A DNA stretch of 64,000 bases, taken from positions 124,001 to 188,000 of the forward strand of contig SWDT01000131.1 in assembly GCA_009193035.1 (NCBI GenBank). Reading direction: 5' to 3'. Shown one piece after another: positions 1 through 11,148 of the stretch. Position 1 is the stretch's first letter. Each line of letters opens with the position of its first letter. Source of the DNA: Halicephalobus mephisto. Lineage: Eukaryota; Nematoda; Chromadorea; Rhabditida; Panagrolaimidae. The notes under the pieces are model-generated. The model had not been told where the DNA came from, ran no database searches, and saw only the letters and a program-made list of their open reading frames with translations. The position numbers and the translations under genes were made by a program.

Positions 1-30
1 TTCGAAAAGTTATTAAATTCTGACTTTAGA

Positions 31-3000
31 ATGAACCCGATGCTGGAGCAACTTTACACTGCTTTATCCAACACCTTGAATCCCAACAGTGATATAAGGA
101 AAAGCGGCGAACAAACGCTCAGTCAACTTTCGCGGGAGTCGAGTAAGTTTTTGGATTCCATATATCGAAGTTCCACTTTTTGCAGATTATGGCTTCGTTC
201 TCCTGGAAATCACCCTAGCAGACGCTTGTGATATGAGTGGCAAGTTATCCGCGGCCACAGCGCTGAAAAATTACATAAAATATGTTTGGAAAGAAGAAGG
301 AGAAGTCAACCTTGCCGAAGAAGCGAAAAAGAACCTCCGTGAAAACGTTTTTATAGCGATGATGACAGCTCCACAACAACTAGCCAAGATTCTCTGTGAA
401 GCAATCTGCATCATCAGCAAGTACGATTTCCCGGAAGGCTGGCCAGAGCTGATAGATCTGATAGTTGCGGGTATCCGGAACAACGTCGAGAATATCGGAC
501 CTTTGATGTCGGTTCTGATTGCCCTCGATGGAATCTGCCAAAGATATCGCTACGAAATGAAGTCCAACATGCTCTGGATGGAGATCAAGCTGGTTCTGGA
601 TAAAGTAGCCATTCCGTTGACGGATTTATTCACGAAATACGTAGAATTCGTCCAACGGATTCCAGATAAGCTGAATGACTGTATCGAAATCTTGACTAAA
701 ATTGTCTCTATCTACCATTCCCTCCTGTCTCAAGACCTGCCAGAAGTTTTCGAAGACAACATGGAAATCTGGATGCCGGGATTCCACGCACTATATCAGC
801 TGAGCGTCGGTCAATCGTCCGAGTCCGCGGAAACCCCTCTAGATGCCCTCTGGGATGAGATGACCGTCGTTGTGACCCTTTATGCCCAAAGGTTCGAGGA
901 AGAGATCATGAAGTACATGGAGAAATTCGTGGAGCTTATTTGGCAATCTCTGACAAAAGTGGTCGAAAGTAAAAGAAAAACCCAATTTGCAAAGTCAGGA
1001 ATCAACTTTTTATCCGCTTTAGCAATCCGTCCACAATATGAAGGAGCATTTGAAGCTGAAGGGATAATGGAGACGCTGATTAACACTATTATTTTGAGGA
1101 ATATGTCATATTCGGATGAGGATTTGGAATTATTTGAAGACGAACCAGTTGCTTTTTTCAAACAAGATCTCGATGGATTTGATAAAGAAACAACTCGAGG
1201 AGCTGCAGCCAATTTCTTAAGAAGTTTATGTCAACGTTATGAGAAGAAAGTTGTGGAAATTATTACTCCTGTTATTTCAAGTCAAATGGATAGTTACTTG
1301 TCGTCTCCTCAGAATAACTGGAGACAAATGGACGCTGTTTGTGGGATTATTTTGGCTGTTTGTTCAAAAACAGAAACTCAAAAATACGGAGCTACTTCTG
1401 TTTCGACTTTTGTATGTTTGATTATTGTTTTGATTTGTTTATTTTTTGTTTTAGATTGATATTAATGATTTCTGTCGACGGTTGATCATTCCCGAATTGA
1501 CGAAACCTTCTGTCATTCCTCTTGTAGCTGCAGATTGCTTGAAATTCTTTGTTACTTTCAGAAATCAACTAGATCCAAATTTGATCGTTCAGTTTTTCAA
1601 TGGACAACTTGCAGTTCGATTTTTGAATCCGCAAAGTAATGAAGGAGCTATTCTTCGGCTGTATTCTGCTCATACAGTAGAGAGATTATTGACAATTCCT
1701 TTAATTCGTCAAGAAAGATCAAATATGAATGATCTTTTTGTTCAATTTTCTGAATTACTTATTTCTGATTTATCATTGCCGATGGGAATTGATAATTGTT
1801 ACTTGTTGAAGTGCCTCTACAAATGTGTGTCATATATGAATGTAAGTATTTTTTTATTTTTGTATTGGAATAATTTTCTTTTTAGAATGACACCCTTTCT
1901 AAGAAGTGTCTCGAATACACTTCGATTGTGTCTGGTGTGTTAGATGCAGCTCTTAGGAAGTCTGTATATGTGGACAGTTTGGCTATTCACTATGTTTTTG
2001 AAATTATTTGCTGGTTGATCAAGAGATCATATGTTTTGCCCTCTGGTTCTGTTAACCAATTTTATCACTCTGTTGTTTTGCCAATTATAGTAGGGTTATT
2101 TGAATCTGAAAATCGTGATTATGTTCCATATGGTTTACAATTGGCATGTGCATTGCTAGAACAATATGGACATGAAAAAGATCACAATCCTAATCTTCAA
2201 ATTCCAACAGAAGATTTCAAAGAATTATATATGAAGTTACTTCAATCTGATATTTGGCAATCAAGTGTCAATATTCCGTCATTTGTAGCTGCTTTGAGAA
2301 GTTATATAAGATGGCTTCCGGACTATGTTCTAAGTGGTGAGAGAATTTTTGCAGTGAAAAAATTACTTGGTAAATTTATAATGTCGAAAATTAATGATAC
2401 TCATGGTTTTCTACTTGCAAATGAACTTGTAAAATATGCAGATGTAAGTTTTTAATTTAATTTGTGATTTTTATTTTTTATTTTAGCAAGTACCTAATTT
2501 CGAATCACGTGATTTGTTTTATGATATGTTGAAAAGAGTATCTACAGCAAAAAATATGAAATTTACTCGGTATTTGTTCGTATTTTGGATGAGATATATT
2601 GCTGTTCGTGGTCCACAGAAATTTGAATCTGTTTTGGAAGGAATTCAATCTGGTTGTTTTCAAATGGCTTATAATAGTATTCTACTTGATGAAGGATCAA
2701 AGGATATTCGTCATACAACATCAACATCAGAAAAAAGAAGCGTGATTCTTGGTATTATTCATTTATTTAGAAAAAATTACATAACTCCAGAATCAGCAGT
2801 AACATTTATTAATCTTGGAGTTCGTCTAATTGACGCTTTCTATGCTATTAAAAGTTCTCATGCTGATGATAATGAAGATACAAGTATTCCTGAAACAGCG
2901 GATCAGTTTAATCAATTGGCAAATGTTCAACTTCCAGAATGTTTTGCAAATGTTGATATTGATTTTAGAAAGGAATTTGTTAGAGTTGTTTACGCATATA

Positions 3001-3149
3001 ATGCTACAGCAGCACAAAAACCGAATTTGTCAGTTGATATTACTAATACTTTGACGAATTTGAAGAATGTCGCTTTTCCAGGAGTTAATCCGACAATTGG
3101 AGATTGGGATGAATTGGACGCTAAATTGGCAAAACTCGGTCAAATTTGA
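31..3149 (+). CDS. xpo-2: Exportin-2 (CAS/CSE1 family nuclear export receptor)
   Basis: Recycles importin-alpha from nucleus to cytoplasm with Ran-GTP. Five exons fit: 31-142, 186-1411, 1455-1841, 1886-2443, 2487-3149, separated by 43-44 bp GT/AG introns that all keep phase, giving about 981 residues, close to the roughly 970 usual for CSE1. The N-terminal importin-beta-like part is seen (SGKLSAATALKNYIKYVW, then DFPEGWPELIDL), followed by the acidic segment DLELFEDEPVAFF and the conserved FVTFRNQLDP and YSAHTVERLLTIP blocks, all characteristic of CSE1. The start at 31 begins the recognisable N-terminus. Base composition changes inside exon 2: the first part is fairly GC-rich, the remainder strongly AT-rich. 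Family assignment is from remembered motifs; the gene symbol follows the C. elegans naming of the orthologue. Confidence 0.93.
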
Positions 3150-4350
3150 GCGGGTTGTTTTTTGTAATTTTGATGGAATTTTTACCTGTGTTGTTTTTGA
3201 ATTACTGTATGAATTTGGAATTTTATGAAATTGTTTTTGGATTTTGATCGCAATGTTTGGGGAAAGTTGTAATGTTGAAATTGGATTTTTTGAATTGGAA
3301 GATTTTAAATATTAGTGATTTTTGGAATTTTCAGAATCTGGATTGAATTAAATAGAGGATATTTATCTCGGGAAGAGGATCGGGATTTTGGAGATATTGA
3401 TGGAAATTGAAATTGTTTTAATTTTTGTAGAAGTTTTAAATATTGAAATAAAAATTTATTTTTATAGTTTTGGAAAATTTATTTTAAATTTAAATTATTA
3501 ATAGATTGTTTCAAAAGTTTTAGTATGATGGATGGTTTTCCACTTTTTGTAATTTATTAAATTTCATTATTTTTTGAAATTTTTTAAAAGTTGATTGTTA
3601 TTGTAGAAAAATATGTTTTTTTTAATTAACTATTTCTGTAGAAATTATAACTGTTGTATCCGTCACGCCGAGTGACCCATGTCTAGATGATGAGGAAAAA
3701 TAGTATAGAAAAAGTTTATCAAATAAATGCCTTAGGCACAGTACAAAGAAACTATGTTGAAATCGACACAAACAAACAACTCAACTTTGCGCCAAGAGGA
3801 ACTGTATGTCCTCTTGTCGGTGTTAAGACAATCCGTTCAGGACCAAGCGTTCTTTATTGGTACTAAGGCAATCCATTCGGGACCAAACGTTCTTTATTGG
3901 TACTAAGGCAATCCATTCAGGACCAAGCGTTCTTTATAATTGTTAAGACAATCCGTTCGGGACCAAACTCTCCAGGTTGGTTGCGCTTCTCATTAAAAAT
4001 AGGACCCGATTCAACAATGACTTTTAAATTTATTTGAGTAATTAAATAAAAAATTAATAAATTATGACTGATAATATAATTTTGCTTTTTGTCAATTTTT
4101 GATGATGTCATTACTGCTGCAAATTGATGTAAAAATTAGATCCTTGTGCCTTAGGGATTTTTTTGTTGAAAGTTTTTTTTCTGAGACAGTTATTTTCAAT
4201 GAAAATTTTTTTTATCATGTAATCAACAACTAAGGTGAACCGCGGTCGTTTTTGTCGATCGATAAAAATGAAGTAAAAATTTGATTTTTCAGAAATATCT
4301 ACTATATCGGTAAATTTTATATATTCTTCCGTTACGAACACGGAAAAATA
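3150..4350. other. AT-rich 3' flank of exportin-2 with one repeat copy
   Basis: No coding region is supported here. It holds the exportin-2 3' flank (an AATAAA at about 3446 could be its poly(A) signal), the dispersed repeat at 3648-4000, and AT-rich sequence. Short open frames on the minus strand between 3917 and 4341 have no recognisable features and overlap the repeat. Confidence 0.6.
3648..4000 (+). repeat. Dispersed repeat, copy A, with internal CAATCC..GGACCAA array
   Basis: Begins near GTTGTATCCGTCACGCCGAG and TCTAGATGATGAGG, continues through TGCCTTAGGCACAGTACAAA, then holds about four imperfect units of the type AAGGCAATCCATTCGGGACC, and ends near GGTTGCGCTTCTCATTAA. The same order of blocks occurs at 53335-53900, so this is one mobile or amplified family. 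The ORFs over it are chance. Confidence 0.8.
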
Positions 4351-6314
4351 ATGACAATCAATATTCTTATCAAGTAAGTTTTTTATTTATTTTATTTAAT
4401 TTTTTAATTTTATTTAATTTTTTAATTTTATTTAATTTTTAATTTTTTAATTTTATTTAATTTTTAATTCTTTAATTTTTTAATTTTATTTAATTTTTAA
4501 TTTTATTTAATTTTTAATTTTTTAATTTTATTTAATTTTTTAATTTAATTTAATTTTTAATTTTTTAATTTAATTTAATTTTTAATTTTTTAATTTTATA
4601 TAATTTTTAATTTTTTAATTTTATATAATTTTTTAATTTTATATAATTTTTTTATTTTTTTCTTCATTTTAGATATATGAATTTTGGTTGCAATTTGAAA
4701 TTGGCGAACAAGAATGAAGATGTTCCTGATTACGGTATTAAAGAACATACGTCAGAATTCAACTCTGATTTTCCGAAAATTCCCTTTAAAAATCTCGATT
4801 ACGACGTAAAATTTGAGTTTTATAAACTTTGTTCTCCGGTTTTCCTTCGAGATCTTTTCCGCAGTTCGAAAGCAATGAAGACGATTAAATATCCGAAATC
4901 TCACGTTTCTAAACACACGAAACTGTTCCGAGATCAGAGAACTAACGTTGGTATGGATATCTACACACAAAAAACGCAACTTTTGATTTTATTAAAAATT
5001 ATAAAATGCGACATAATTGTTTTATTTTTTATGAATATTTAGTTTTTGTGACGAAAATCGAAACTTAATAGTGACGATTTGTATTTATTAATGAGTCAAA
5101 AGTTACATTTTTTATATATAGAGATTTTGGATAGTGTCTATTTCCTGTTCATATTAAGAATTCTTAATCACTATCCAAACTTTATTGGAGCTGTCAAAAT
5201 CACTATCCAAAACAGCTCCAATACACAAAAAAACGTAACTTTTTATAATATAACAATTGCGAAATGTAACACAATCGTTTTATTTTTCATGAATATTCGA
5301 CTTTTGTGACAAAATAGTGACGATTTGTATTTATTAATGAGTCAAAAGTTACTTTTTTGTGTAGAGATTTTGGATAGTGTCTATTCCGAATTCAAATCAG
5401 GGCTTTCCAGTCACTATCCAAACTTTATTGGAGCTGTTAAAATCACTATCCAAAACAGCTCCAATACACAAAAAAACGTAATTTTTAGTTCTTTAACATT
5501 TACGAAATGTAACAAAATTGTTTTATTTTTCATGAATATTTAGTTTTTGTGATGAAAATTATAACAAAATAGTGACGATTAATATTTGTTACTGAACCAA
5601 AAGTTACGTTTTTTATGCATATCGTAGTTTAATCTTTGTAAGAGGATTTCAGAACTACCAGATCCACCTATGGTCGTTGAAATCAGAGATCATCTGGAAC
5701 TCATACACCTCAAGCCAGGACAACTTTCTGAATTTTTGAATTACTTCAAATTCAATCATAGTAAATTAAGTCTATCTTGTACTGTTCTGAATCCGGAAGA
5801 ATTTAAAATTCTCATTAATCCTAATGTAACCCAAATCATATTTTCCAACGGATGTCTTTCAGAAGACCAAACTATAGCGATTTTTCTTGAAAAAATGCCG
5901 TATTTGGATTACATAAATTTCGAAAGTAATTGTGAAATTCCAAATTTTTCATCGATAATGTTCAATTGGAACCAAAAAACAAAACTTAAAAAAATCTACA
6001 TCACTTGTCGGATTGGTTCAATTGAGAAATTTCTTCCAAATTTAGAATTACTTTCTGAATTCATGAAACGTCAAGAAAACAATTTCAAAATGTATGTTAC
6101 TTGCTTGGATTACAGGAACCTCAATATTGTTGGGAAATTTTGGGAATACTTTTCTGAAAAAAATACAGTATTGGAAAAGTATAGATATATAATTTTTCGT
6201 CACAATCAAGTATATTCAAAACAAAGAATTTTACGTATGAAAACGCCTGAACCACGGAATAAATATAATAGAAAGAACACAAAAAAGCATAACTTTTGGA
6301 TCAGTAAAAAGTAA
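4351..6314 (+). CDS. F-box family protein, nematode-specific expansion type
   Basis: Exons fitted in phase: 4351-4373, 4673-4950, 5653-6314, giving about 319 residues. The F-box-like segment is FPKIPFKNLDYDVKFEFYKL followed by LRDLFRSSKAMKTIK. The C-terminal half (VLNPEEFKILINPNVTQIIF, then FNWNQKTKLKKIYITC) resembles the FTH/DUF38-like tails of Caenorhabditis F-box proteins. Such proteins are expected to link substrates to SCF ubiquitin ligases; the substrate is unknown. A paralogue lies at 19379-20415. The 300-bp first intron is TTTAATTTTA repeats, and the 702-bp second intron is filled with MITE-like units. The last 15 or so codons lie inside the terminal repeat of another MITE, so the C-terminus has been acquired from a transposable element. 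The short first exon is less certain than the other two. Confidence 0.72.
4374..4672. repeat. TTTAATTTTATTTAA low-complexity array in F-box gene intron 1
   Basis: Almost the whole intron is built of variants of TTTTTAATTTTATTTAA, bounded by a GTAAGT donor and a TTCATTTTAG acceptor. Confidence 0.85.
4960..5620. mobile_element. Three MITE-like units within F-box gene intron 2
   Basis: Each unit begins ACAAAAAAACGTAACTTTT and ends near-inverted as AAAAGTTACGTTTTTT, with a TAGTGACGATT core, at about 4963-5113, 5224-5358 and 5466-5613. Between them are two copies of a second block (about 5120-5223 and 5363-5465) with GGATAGTG...CACTATCC inverted pieces and GCTCCAATACAC. The last two MITE/block pairs are therefore a tandem duplication of about 240 bp. 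No transposase is encoded; these are non-autonomous. Confidence 0.75.
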
Positions 6315-6672
6315 AAATCACTACTATTAAGTTGTAATTGTCTTCTCAAAAGTCAAGTATTTGTAAAAAATGTGACGATTATATTACATTTCTGTCACAT
6401 TTCGTAATTATTATTGGACCAAAAGTTACGCTTTTTTGGGTGAACTTAATGCAACTACACATTCAATCTAATGTATTGATATATCATATATAATCCATCG
6501 ATATCAACACGAAAAAGCGTAACTTTTGGGTTAGTAAATAATAAAAATTACTACTGTTAAGTTGTAATTGTCTTCACAAATGCCAAATATTTGTAAAAAA
6601 TGTGACGATTGTGTTACATTTTTGTCACATTCCATAATTTTTTTGACGCCAAAAGTTACGCTTTTTAATATT
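6286..6672 (+). mobile_element. Composite MITE: two terminal-inverted-repeat units plus spacer
   Basis: Unit 1 (about 6286-6437) starts AAAAAAGCATAACTTTTGG and ends with its near inverse CCAAAAGTTACGCTTTTTT. Unit 2 (about 6511-6667) has the same ends. The spacer 6438-6510 contains GAACTTAATGCAACTACACA and GATATCAACACG. The whole arrangement reappears inverted at 24540-24925. The 5' end overlaps the stop of the F-box gene. Target-site duplications were not identified with confidence. Confidence 0.8.
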
Positions 6673-7084
6673 AAGTATTACTGTCGTAATATCAATGATC
6701 AACTTTGATATCTTTATGATCATTCTTAGCATCCTATAGTTTCTCAAATATCTACTTATTACTGTACATACAAGACTACCACGATCTCTGACCCATTGCT
6801 TGTAATTTATTGTACTGTATTGTACTGTATTGTAATTTTTATGTATTTTTTGTTTTGTGGTTTTCGTAGATGATGAAATCGATAATTAGAAGACCCAATG
6901 GAGTCAATATAGTTTTGAAAAATTTTAACATCAATAATGTGATGATTTACAAACCAACTCTGCTGTTTTAAATAGAAAACGAAAAATAAATAAAATAAAA
7001 AATTTTTGAACCATTTTTGTAACTCTTTCGAAATCGAAAACTAGACACGTTGATCCAATTCATTTTTCCGATTATGTGGGAGAG
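6673..7084. other. Unannotated AT-rich stretch before the U2 gene
   Basis: Contains a short TGTACTGTAT tandem near 6810-6830 and otherwise AT-rich sequence. Nothing coding is supported. Confidence 0.5.
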
Positions 7085-7177
7085 AATTTTTTCTTTCGCT
7101 CGCTGCAGAAATAATCGTTTTCTCTTTTGCTAAAAACACTGAACAAACATAAATATTAAAACCGAAGTAGAGTCGGT
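7085..7177 (+). promoter_or_regulatory. U2 snRNA upstream control region, copy 1
   Basis: Two blocks are conserved with the region upstream of the second U2 gene: AATTTTTTCTTTCGCTC at about -93 to -75, and a 29-bp identical block directly abutting the U2 start (7149-7177) that ends in the small inverted repeat ACCGA..TCGGT. The distal block is near where a proximal sequence element would be expected; that role is inferred from position and conservation. Confidence 0.6.
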
Positions 7178-7373
7178 ATCGCTTCTCGGCCTATTGGCTA
7201 AGATCAAAGTGTAGTATCTGTTCTACGAACCATAATAGGTTCGTTGTCACAATTGTGACATACCTATTATCAATTTTTGGGACCTGGTGGGTTGAAGGAG
7301 CTTGCTCCTCTCCTACCGCGGGTCGACCCGGTATTGCACGTACCACCGGGAACGGCCCATCCCCTCAGGGGGG
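7178..7373 (+). ncRNA. U2 spliceosomal snRNA, copy 1
   Basis: Starts ATCGCTTCTCGGCC, the near-universal U2 5' end, and contains the branch-site-pairing GTAGTA at 7211-7216. Stem IIa is ACGAACC..GGTTCGT (from 7224), a second hairpin is TGTCACAATTGTGACA, the Sm site is AATTTTTGG (7272-7280), and the 3' domain holds the GGAGCTTGCTCC hairpin and a final GGTCGACCCGG..CCGGG stem-loop. Length near 195 nt fits U2. The loop segment ATAATAGGT (7232-7240) is fully complementary to ACCTATTAT (7262-7270), as expected for the IIa/IIc switch. It looks intact. A near-identical copy is at 20665. Confidence 0.95.
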
Positions 7374-7868
7374 GAGTTAATAATAAAATTAGTAATTGTA
7401 GAAGTGGTTAACTGTTGTGAAGAGTATATGGAAACTTCTCTTCAACAGTGGATATCTTATGATTCCTTGGATAGGTGCTATTTAGATATTGATATCCCGA
7501 CTAATGACTGCTCCTCTCCTACCGCGGGTCGACCCGGTATTGCATCTACCACCGGGAACGGCCCATCCCCTCAGGGGGATTGTGATTAATATCCACATAA
7601 GTGATAGTAAGTTCAATAACATTTGGGAATTATTTCGAAAAAAATGTTTTCCTTCTCATCAAAAAAGCATTTGAACATGTGTCGACGGCAATGTAGATCT
7701 ACTGTCATTTCGACTTTGTAGTATCCTGTTCTATCTTTGGAAATTTAGGGATGTGGACAAGAACACTCATGAACGGTTGTTTTATTACTTTCGTATTCCA
7801 GCACTTGTAGCAAAACCACGATTCGTTTTAACAAAATTTAAATTAATGAAGTAACAGGAATTTTATTA
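7374..7868. other. U2 3' flank, partly duplicated elsewhere
   Basis: Bases 7374-7492 are closely similar to 20861-20973 behind the other U2 copy (shared AATAATAAAATTAGTAATTG and CTTATGATTCCTTGGATAGG), so the duplicated block extends past the RNA. The region also holds the U2 fragment at 7510-7578. Nothing coding is supported. Confidence 0.7.
7510..7578 (+). pseudogene. Truncated U2 snRNA 3'-domain fragment
   Basis: A 69-bp segment that differs at only two positions from the 3' domain of the U2 gene 200 bp upstream (GCACGTACC there, GCATCTACC here). It lacks the 5' end, branch-site region and Sm site, so it cannot be a functional U2. It is a recent partial local duplication. Confidence 0.9.
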
Positions 7869-7905
7869 TTAACTTTTAATACTTGAGCTGAATTGAGTAA
7901 AGTTT

Positions 7906-9496
7906 CTACTGACAAATAAAGCGGCCTTCTGAAATAACCATCCTAGAAGGCGAACAACAGGATGGGTTTCCTGTTGAAACCGAACACAGGCCGTCTCCAC
8001 AGGGGGTGGTGGTGGACTGGGTACTGGGGCCGGTGCAAGAACCCGAAAGACAAGTTCTGTTCTGTTGAATTGTGCCACAGAGACCACATGTGACAGAACA
8101 TCCGGAATCGGTCCAAGGACCCCATTCTCCTGAGGTAGAAGCAACGACTCCACAGATGGAGTCTCCGTTGGATAAGACGGTGGGGGAACCGGAACAGCAA
8201 GGTGGATCAGTAAGACAAGCTTTCCGGTTGCAAGGAAGAGTCTGGAAGGTTTCAGCGGAATTGCAAGGACAACCATATTTGGCGCTGGCACAAGTCCTCC
8301 TTCTGGTGGCGTTCGAACAAGCTCCACAAGCAGTCGGACAGTCGCTCCAAGCACTCCATGGCTCCCATATTCCTTCTGAAGGACAGCAGGTCGTCTGGAT
8401 TATAGTTTCCGATGAATTCGAGACACATTGAAATTTTGAATCCACAACCCTTAATGTCATGGGGGACTGACAAGATCTTTTGGGATAACTACAAGGTTGC
8501 AGTTTACATACGTCGGTCTTCGTAGATTCCCCGGTGCATGGGCAGCCAATATCTTCGGAAAGACAGATTCTTCTTCTAAGACCAGTACCGTATCCTCCAC
8601 AAGTATCAGTGCAGTTGACGTCCATCCAAGCTCCCCATATCCCTTGTTCAGGACAACAGTTACACGTTTGCGGAGGTGGAGGAATCGAGGTCTGATTCAA
8701 GGGCATGCAGAGGATCTGTTTGTCCACAGCCCTGGCTCTGAAGTTCTCGCAACATGATTTCCTCGGGTATGCACAAGGTTGAAGGTTGCAAGGTTCCGTT
8801 TTGGTATATGCCCCCGGGCAAGGACACGTAGAATTAGTCAAACAAGTTCTTGTGAAAGTTACTATATCACAGCCTCCGCAACTATCAGAACAAGGAGTTG
8901 TAGAAGTCCAAGAAGACCATTCATGACAGCAACTTCCGGAAGATGTTGATTGAGAAACAGTTGAGCTGTCTGTAGATGTAGAAGCAGTCATCGTCGTTGG
9001 ACTAGGTGACGTGGAAGGGGATGTTTCTGTCATTGCACAAGTAGGAGTTGTTACTGGTGGATCCATGTCGACTGAAGTTCTATTTAGAAGTAAATCTAAT
9101 AGTACTGATATTACCGTTACAGTAAATAACAGGGTTATTTCCAATAGGGAGCCAGAGTCCACTTTCACTGCATGTTAAACTTTGTCCTTGTTCAAAAATG
9201 AGGTCCTGAAAACTGCTGCTAGATTTTAAAGTCTTCAATCAACTTACATTTTCCTGATCATAGATCAAGGTTGTAGTGGCAGAATTCATGTCATTATTGC
9301 ACGCAAGTTTCACAGTCTTGCATCCAGAACCGTCACTCCCAAAGGTCTGTGTGACGATTCCATCAGTAAGTCCTAGTAATCCGGCATTATCATTGCAGAC
9401 CACTGTTATGGAAGGACATGAAGTACAATCTGCATTTGCCCACTTTATAGATAAAGCAAAAATCCCAAATATTTGGACGAGTTGAAGAGAATTCAT
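7906..9496 (-). CDS. Secreted protein with four thrombospondin type-1 repeats
   Basis: Three exons in phase: 9496-9248, 9205-9115, 9071-7906; about 501 residues. A signal peptide is clear (MNSLQLVQIFGIFALSIKWA). Next comes a cysteine-spaced module of about 90 residues (CTSCPSITVVCND, ending NNPVIYCN) resembling nematode C6-type domains. A Thr/Ser-rich linker (about residues 118-155) likely to be O-glycosylated follows. Then come four TSP1-like repeats, each with a W..W or W motif, CxxxCG and terminal cysteines (for example WSSWTSTTPCSDSCGGC and WEPWSAWSDCPTACGAC). No membrane anchor is seen after the repeats, so it is probably extracellular, perhaps in matrix or cuticle. I do not recognise a named orthologue. 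Confidence 0.85.
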
Positions 9497-9529
9497 CCTC
9501 GAATAAATGTTACAAGGTTATCATTGTTT

Positions 9530-9540
9530 CTATATATACT
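9530..9540 (-). promoter_or_regulatory. TATA box of the TSP1-repeat gene
   Basis: TATATATAG on the minus strand lies about 36 bp upstream of the start codon at 9496, so the untranslated leader would be only around 10 nt if transcription starts 25-30 bp downstream. Confidence 0.5.
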
Positions 9541-11126
9541 TCCTGACATCTAACTCTCTGATTAAATAAAGGAAATATATTCAGCGAAATTCGGTTAAAA
9601 AACTGCAAATTTATTTGGTCAGCTTTTCAGTTGCAACATCCGGGTCGCGGTGAAAAATTGAAGGTACAAAGAATATAGATCTCAATCATGGGAAATAATT
9701 TGTGACACATTTTTGGAATGATTGAAGCAAATAGTGAAATATGATGGGGGATTATTTATTTAACATTTGAAGAACAAATTGTAACAAGAATAGCAGTGGA
9801 TAAATTTTGGACTGCTGAATCAAATAATATGCGATGTTAAAACGAACAAATTATTTTCTATTTAGTCGTGGATAAAACATTTAATTTCACTAATTTTCGG
9901 CATTTTTGACAAATATTAACATGTTTTTGTATTTAATATAGATGTTAGATAAATAATGTTGTTAAGGTTTGGATCAGAACCATTGAATTTCCAAGTTTAG
10001 TACGTTTATAATGATCTTGTTTTATCCAAAAAAAACTTTGATGGATGATTTGACGCTTTCGATTTGGATATTTAATGATGCGGTTATGACATCTCAATTA
10101 GAGGTTTATAAAAAGTTGAATACCAATAAACAACGTTTTCTGAGGACCTTCTCTGGAGCCAATGTTATTCGATTCGTCGTTGTTGAAAGGAGATATACAA
10201 GCTACAGTAAGGGTTTGTAATTTTTGAGTATTATTTTTAAAATAACTAAAATTACATTGATATGACTGGGAATCTAACAACTGTTACTGAAACTCACATG
10301 TCGGTAATGTTATTGAAAATAATGTTTTTATTTACAACCCTTGAAAATTCAAATAATTAATAATCGATACTATGCTTTATAAATATACAGAATACTTCAA
10401 AAACAATCGCTCTAAATCCACAAAAACTATATTTTTATTATTAAAAAAAAATAAATAGTTTTGTTACTTTTTTAACATTGAAAAATATAAAATTAGAAGC
10501 AATTTTAAATGAAAATTTAACGTTTTTTTAAAACTGATTCGATTATATTTCCAAATACAGAAAATTGTTTCCTAATATTACGAAAAAATAATATTTAGTT
10601 CTACAGAATCTTCATCATAAAATAAGGTTCCTTAAATTAAATAAAAAAACTGTCAAAGTGCATTCTGTATCCGCAATTTAGAGCATTTTAGAATTTAGAT
10701 TTTTCCTAAGATATCTCATGTCTTTGCGATATCAAAATGATCCGTAAATCGTTGAGGAATTTCTAAGTGAAGTGACAACAGTGCCTTCAGAAGTCCATTC
10801 TTATTAAATTTTAACTGTACAATCAGTACATTTGTGAGAATGTTTCAAAACGTAGTCCTGTTTTGAATATGAAATTTTACCAGTTTTTATAAGTAGGAAA
10901 ATTTCTACCATAAGCTGCACTGATACCAAGATATTATCAAACTTTGCAAATAAATGATTCAATTCTATATATCACACCATTGTAATCCATATAAATCAGT
11001 GGTTTTGTTGGATTTCCACTATTGATTTCATTTTTTATTACAGTGGTCATCCTGGTGTTTGCACATAGAAACCTTGTAAACGTAGTGATCCTTCTTACTA
11101 CTGATTAGTATCGGTCTCTTTATTGC
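9541..11126. other. Intergenic AT-rich region, no gene recognised
   Basis: I see no supportable exon or RNA. A 69-codon frame at 10011-10220 has no splice or family support. The stretch next to 11126 would be the body of an SL RNA if the leader-like sequence at 11127-11148 were functional, but I find no Sm site there. Confidence 0.5.
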
Positions 11127-11148
11127 TTCAAACTTGGGTAATTAAACC
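11127..11148 (-). pseudogene. SL1 spliced-leader-like sequence, probably SL RNA remnant
   Basis: Read on the minus strand from 11148, 21 of 22 bases match the nematode SL1 leader; only the last base differs (A for G). The next bases are GCAATA instead of the GT donor, and no Sm site (AATTTTTGG-type) is present in the following 100 nt, so it is unlikely to work as an SL donor. It lies about 500 bp downstream of a 5S rRNA gene in the same orientation, recalling the 5S-SL1 linked repeats known in nematodes. Confidence 0.7.

Noticed and set aside
880..1212. 110-codon minus-strand frame in exportin-2
   Set aside because: It lies wholly inside an exon with strong family identity on the plus strand; no features of its own.
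7302..7674. Open frames across the U2 gene and fragment
   Set aside because: They read through structured snRNA sequence; the RNA identity is certain.
8072..8757. Plus-strand frames of 119 and 86 codons over the TSP1-repeat gene
   Set aside because: Shadows of cysteine-rich coding sequence on the minus strand.
10011..10280. Short frames on both strands in the 9.5-11 kb gap
   Set aside because: No family resemblance, splice support or composition shift.
11101..11148. Functional SL1 RNA gene
   Set aside because: Leader matches but the GT donor and Sm site are missing, so I call it a remnant.
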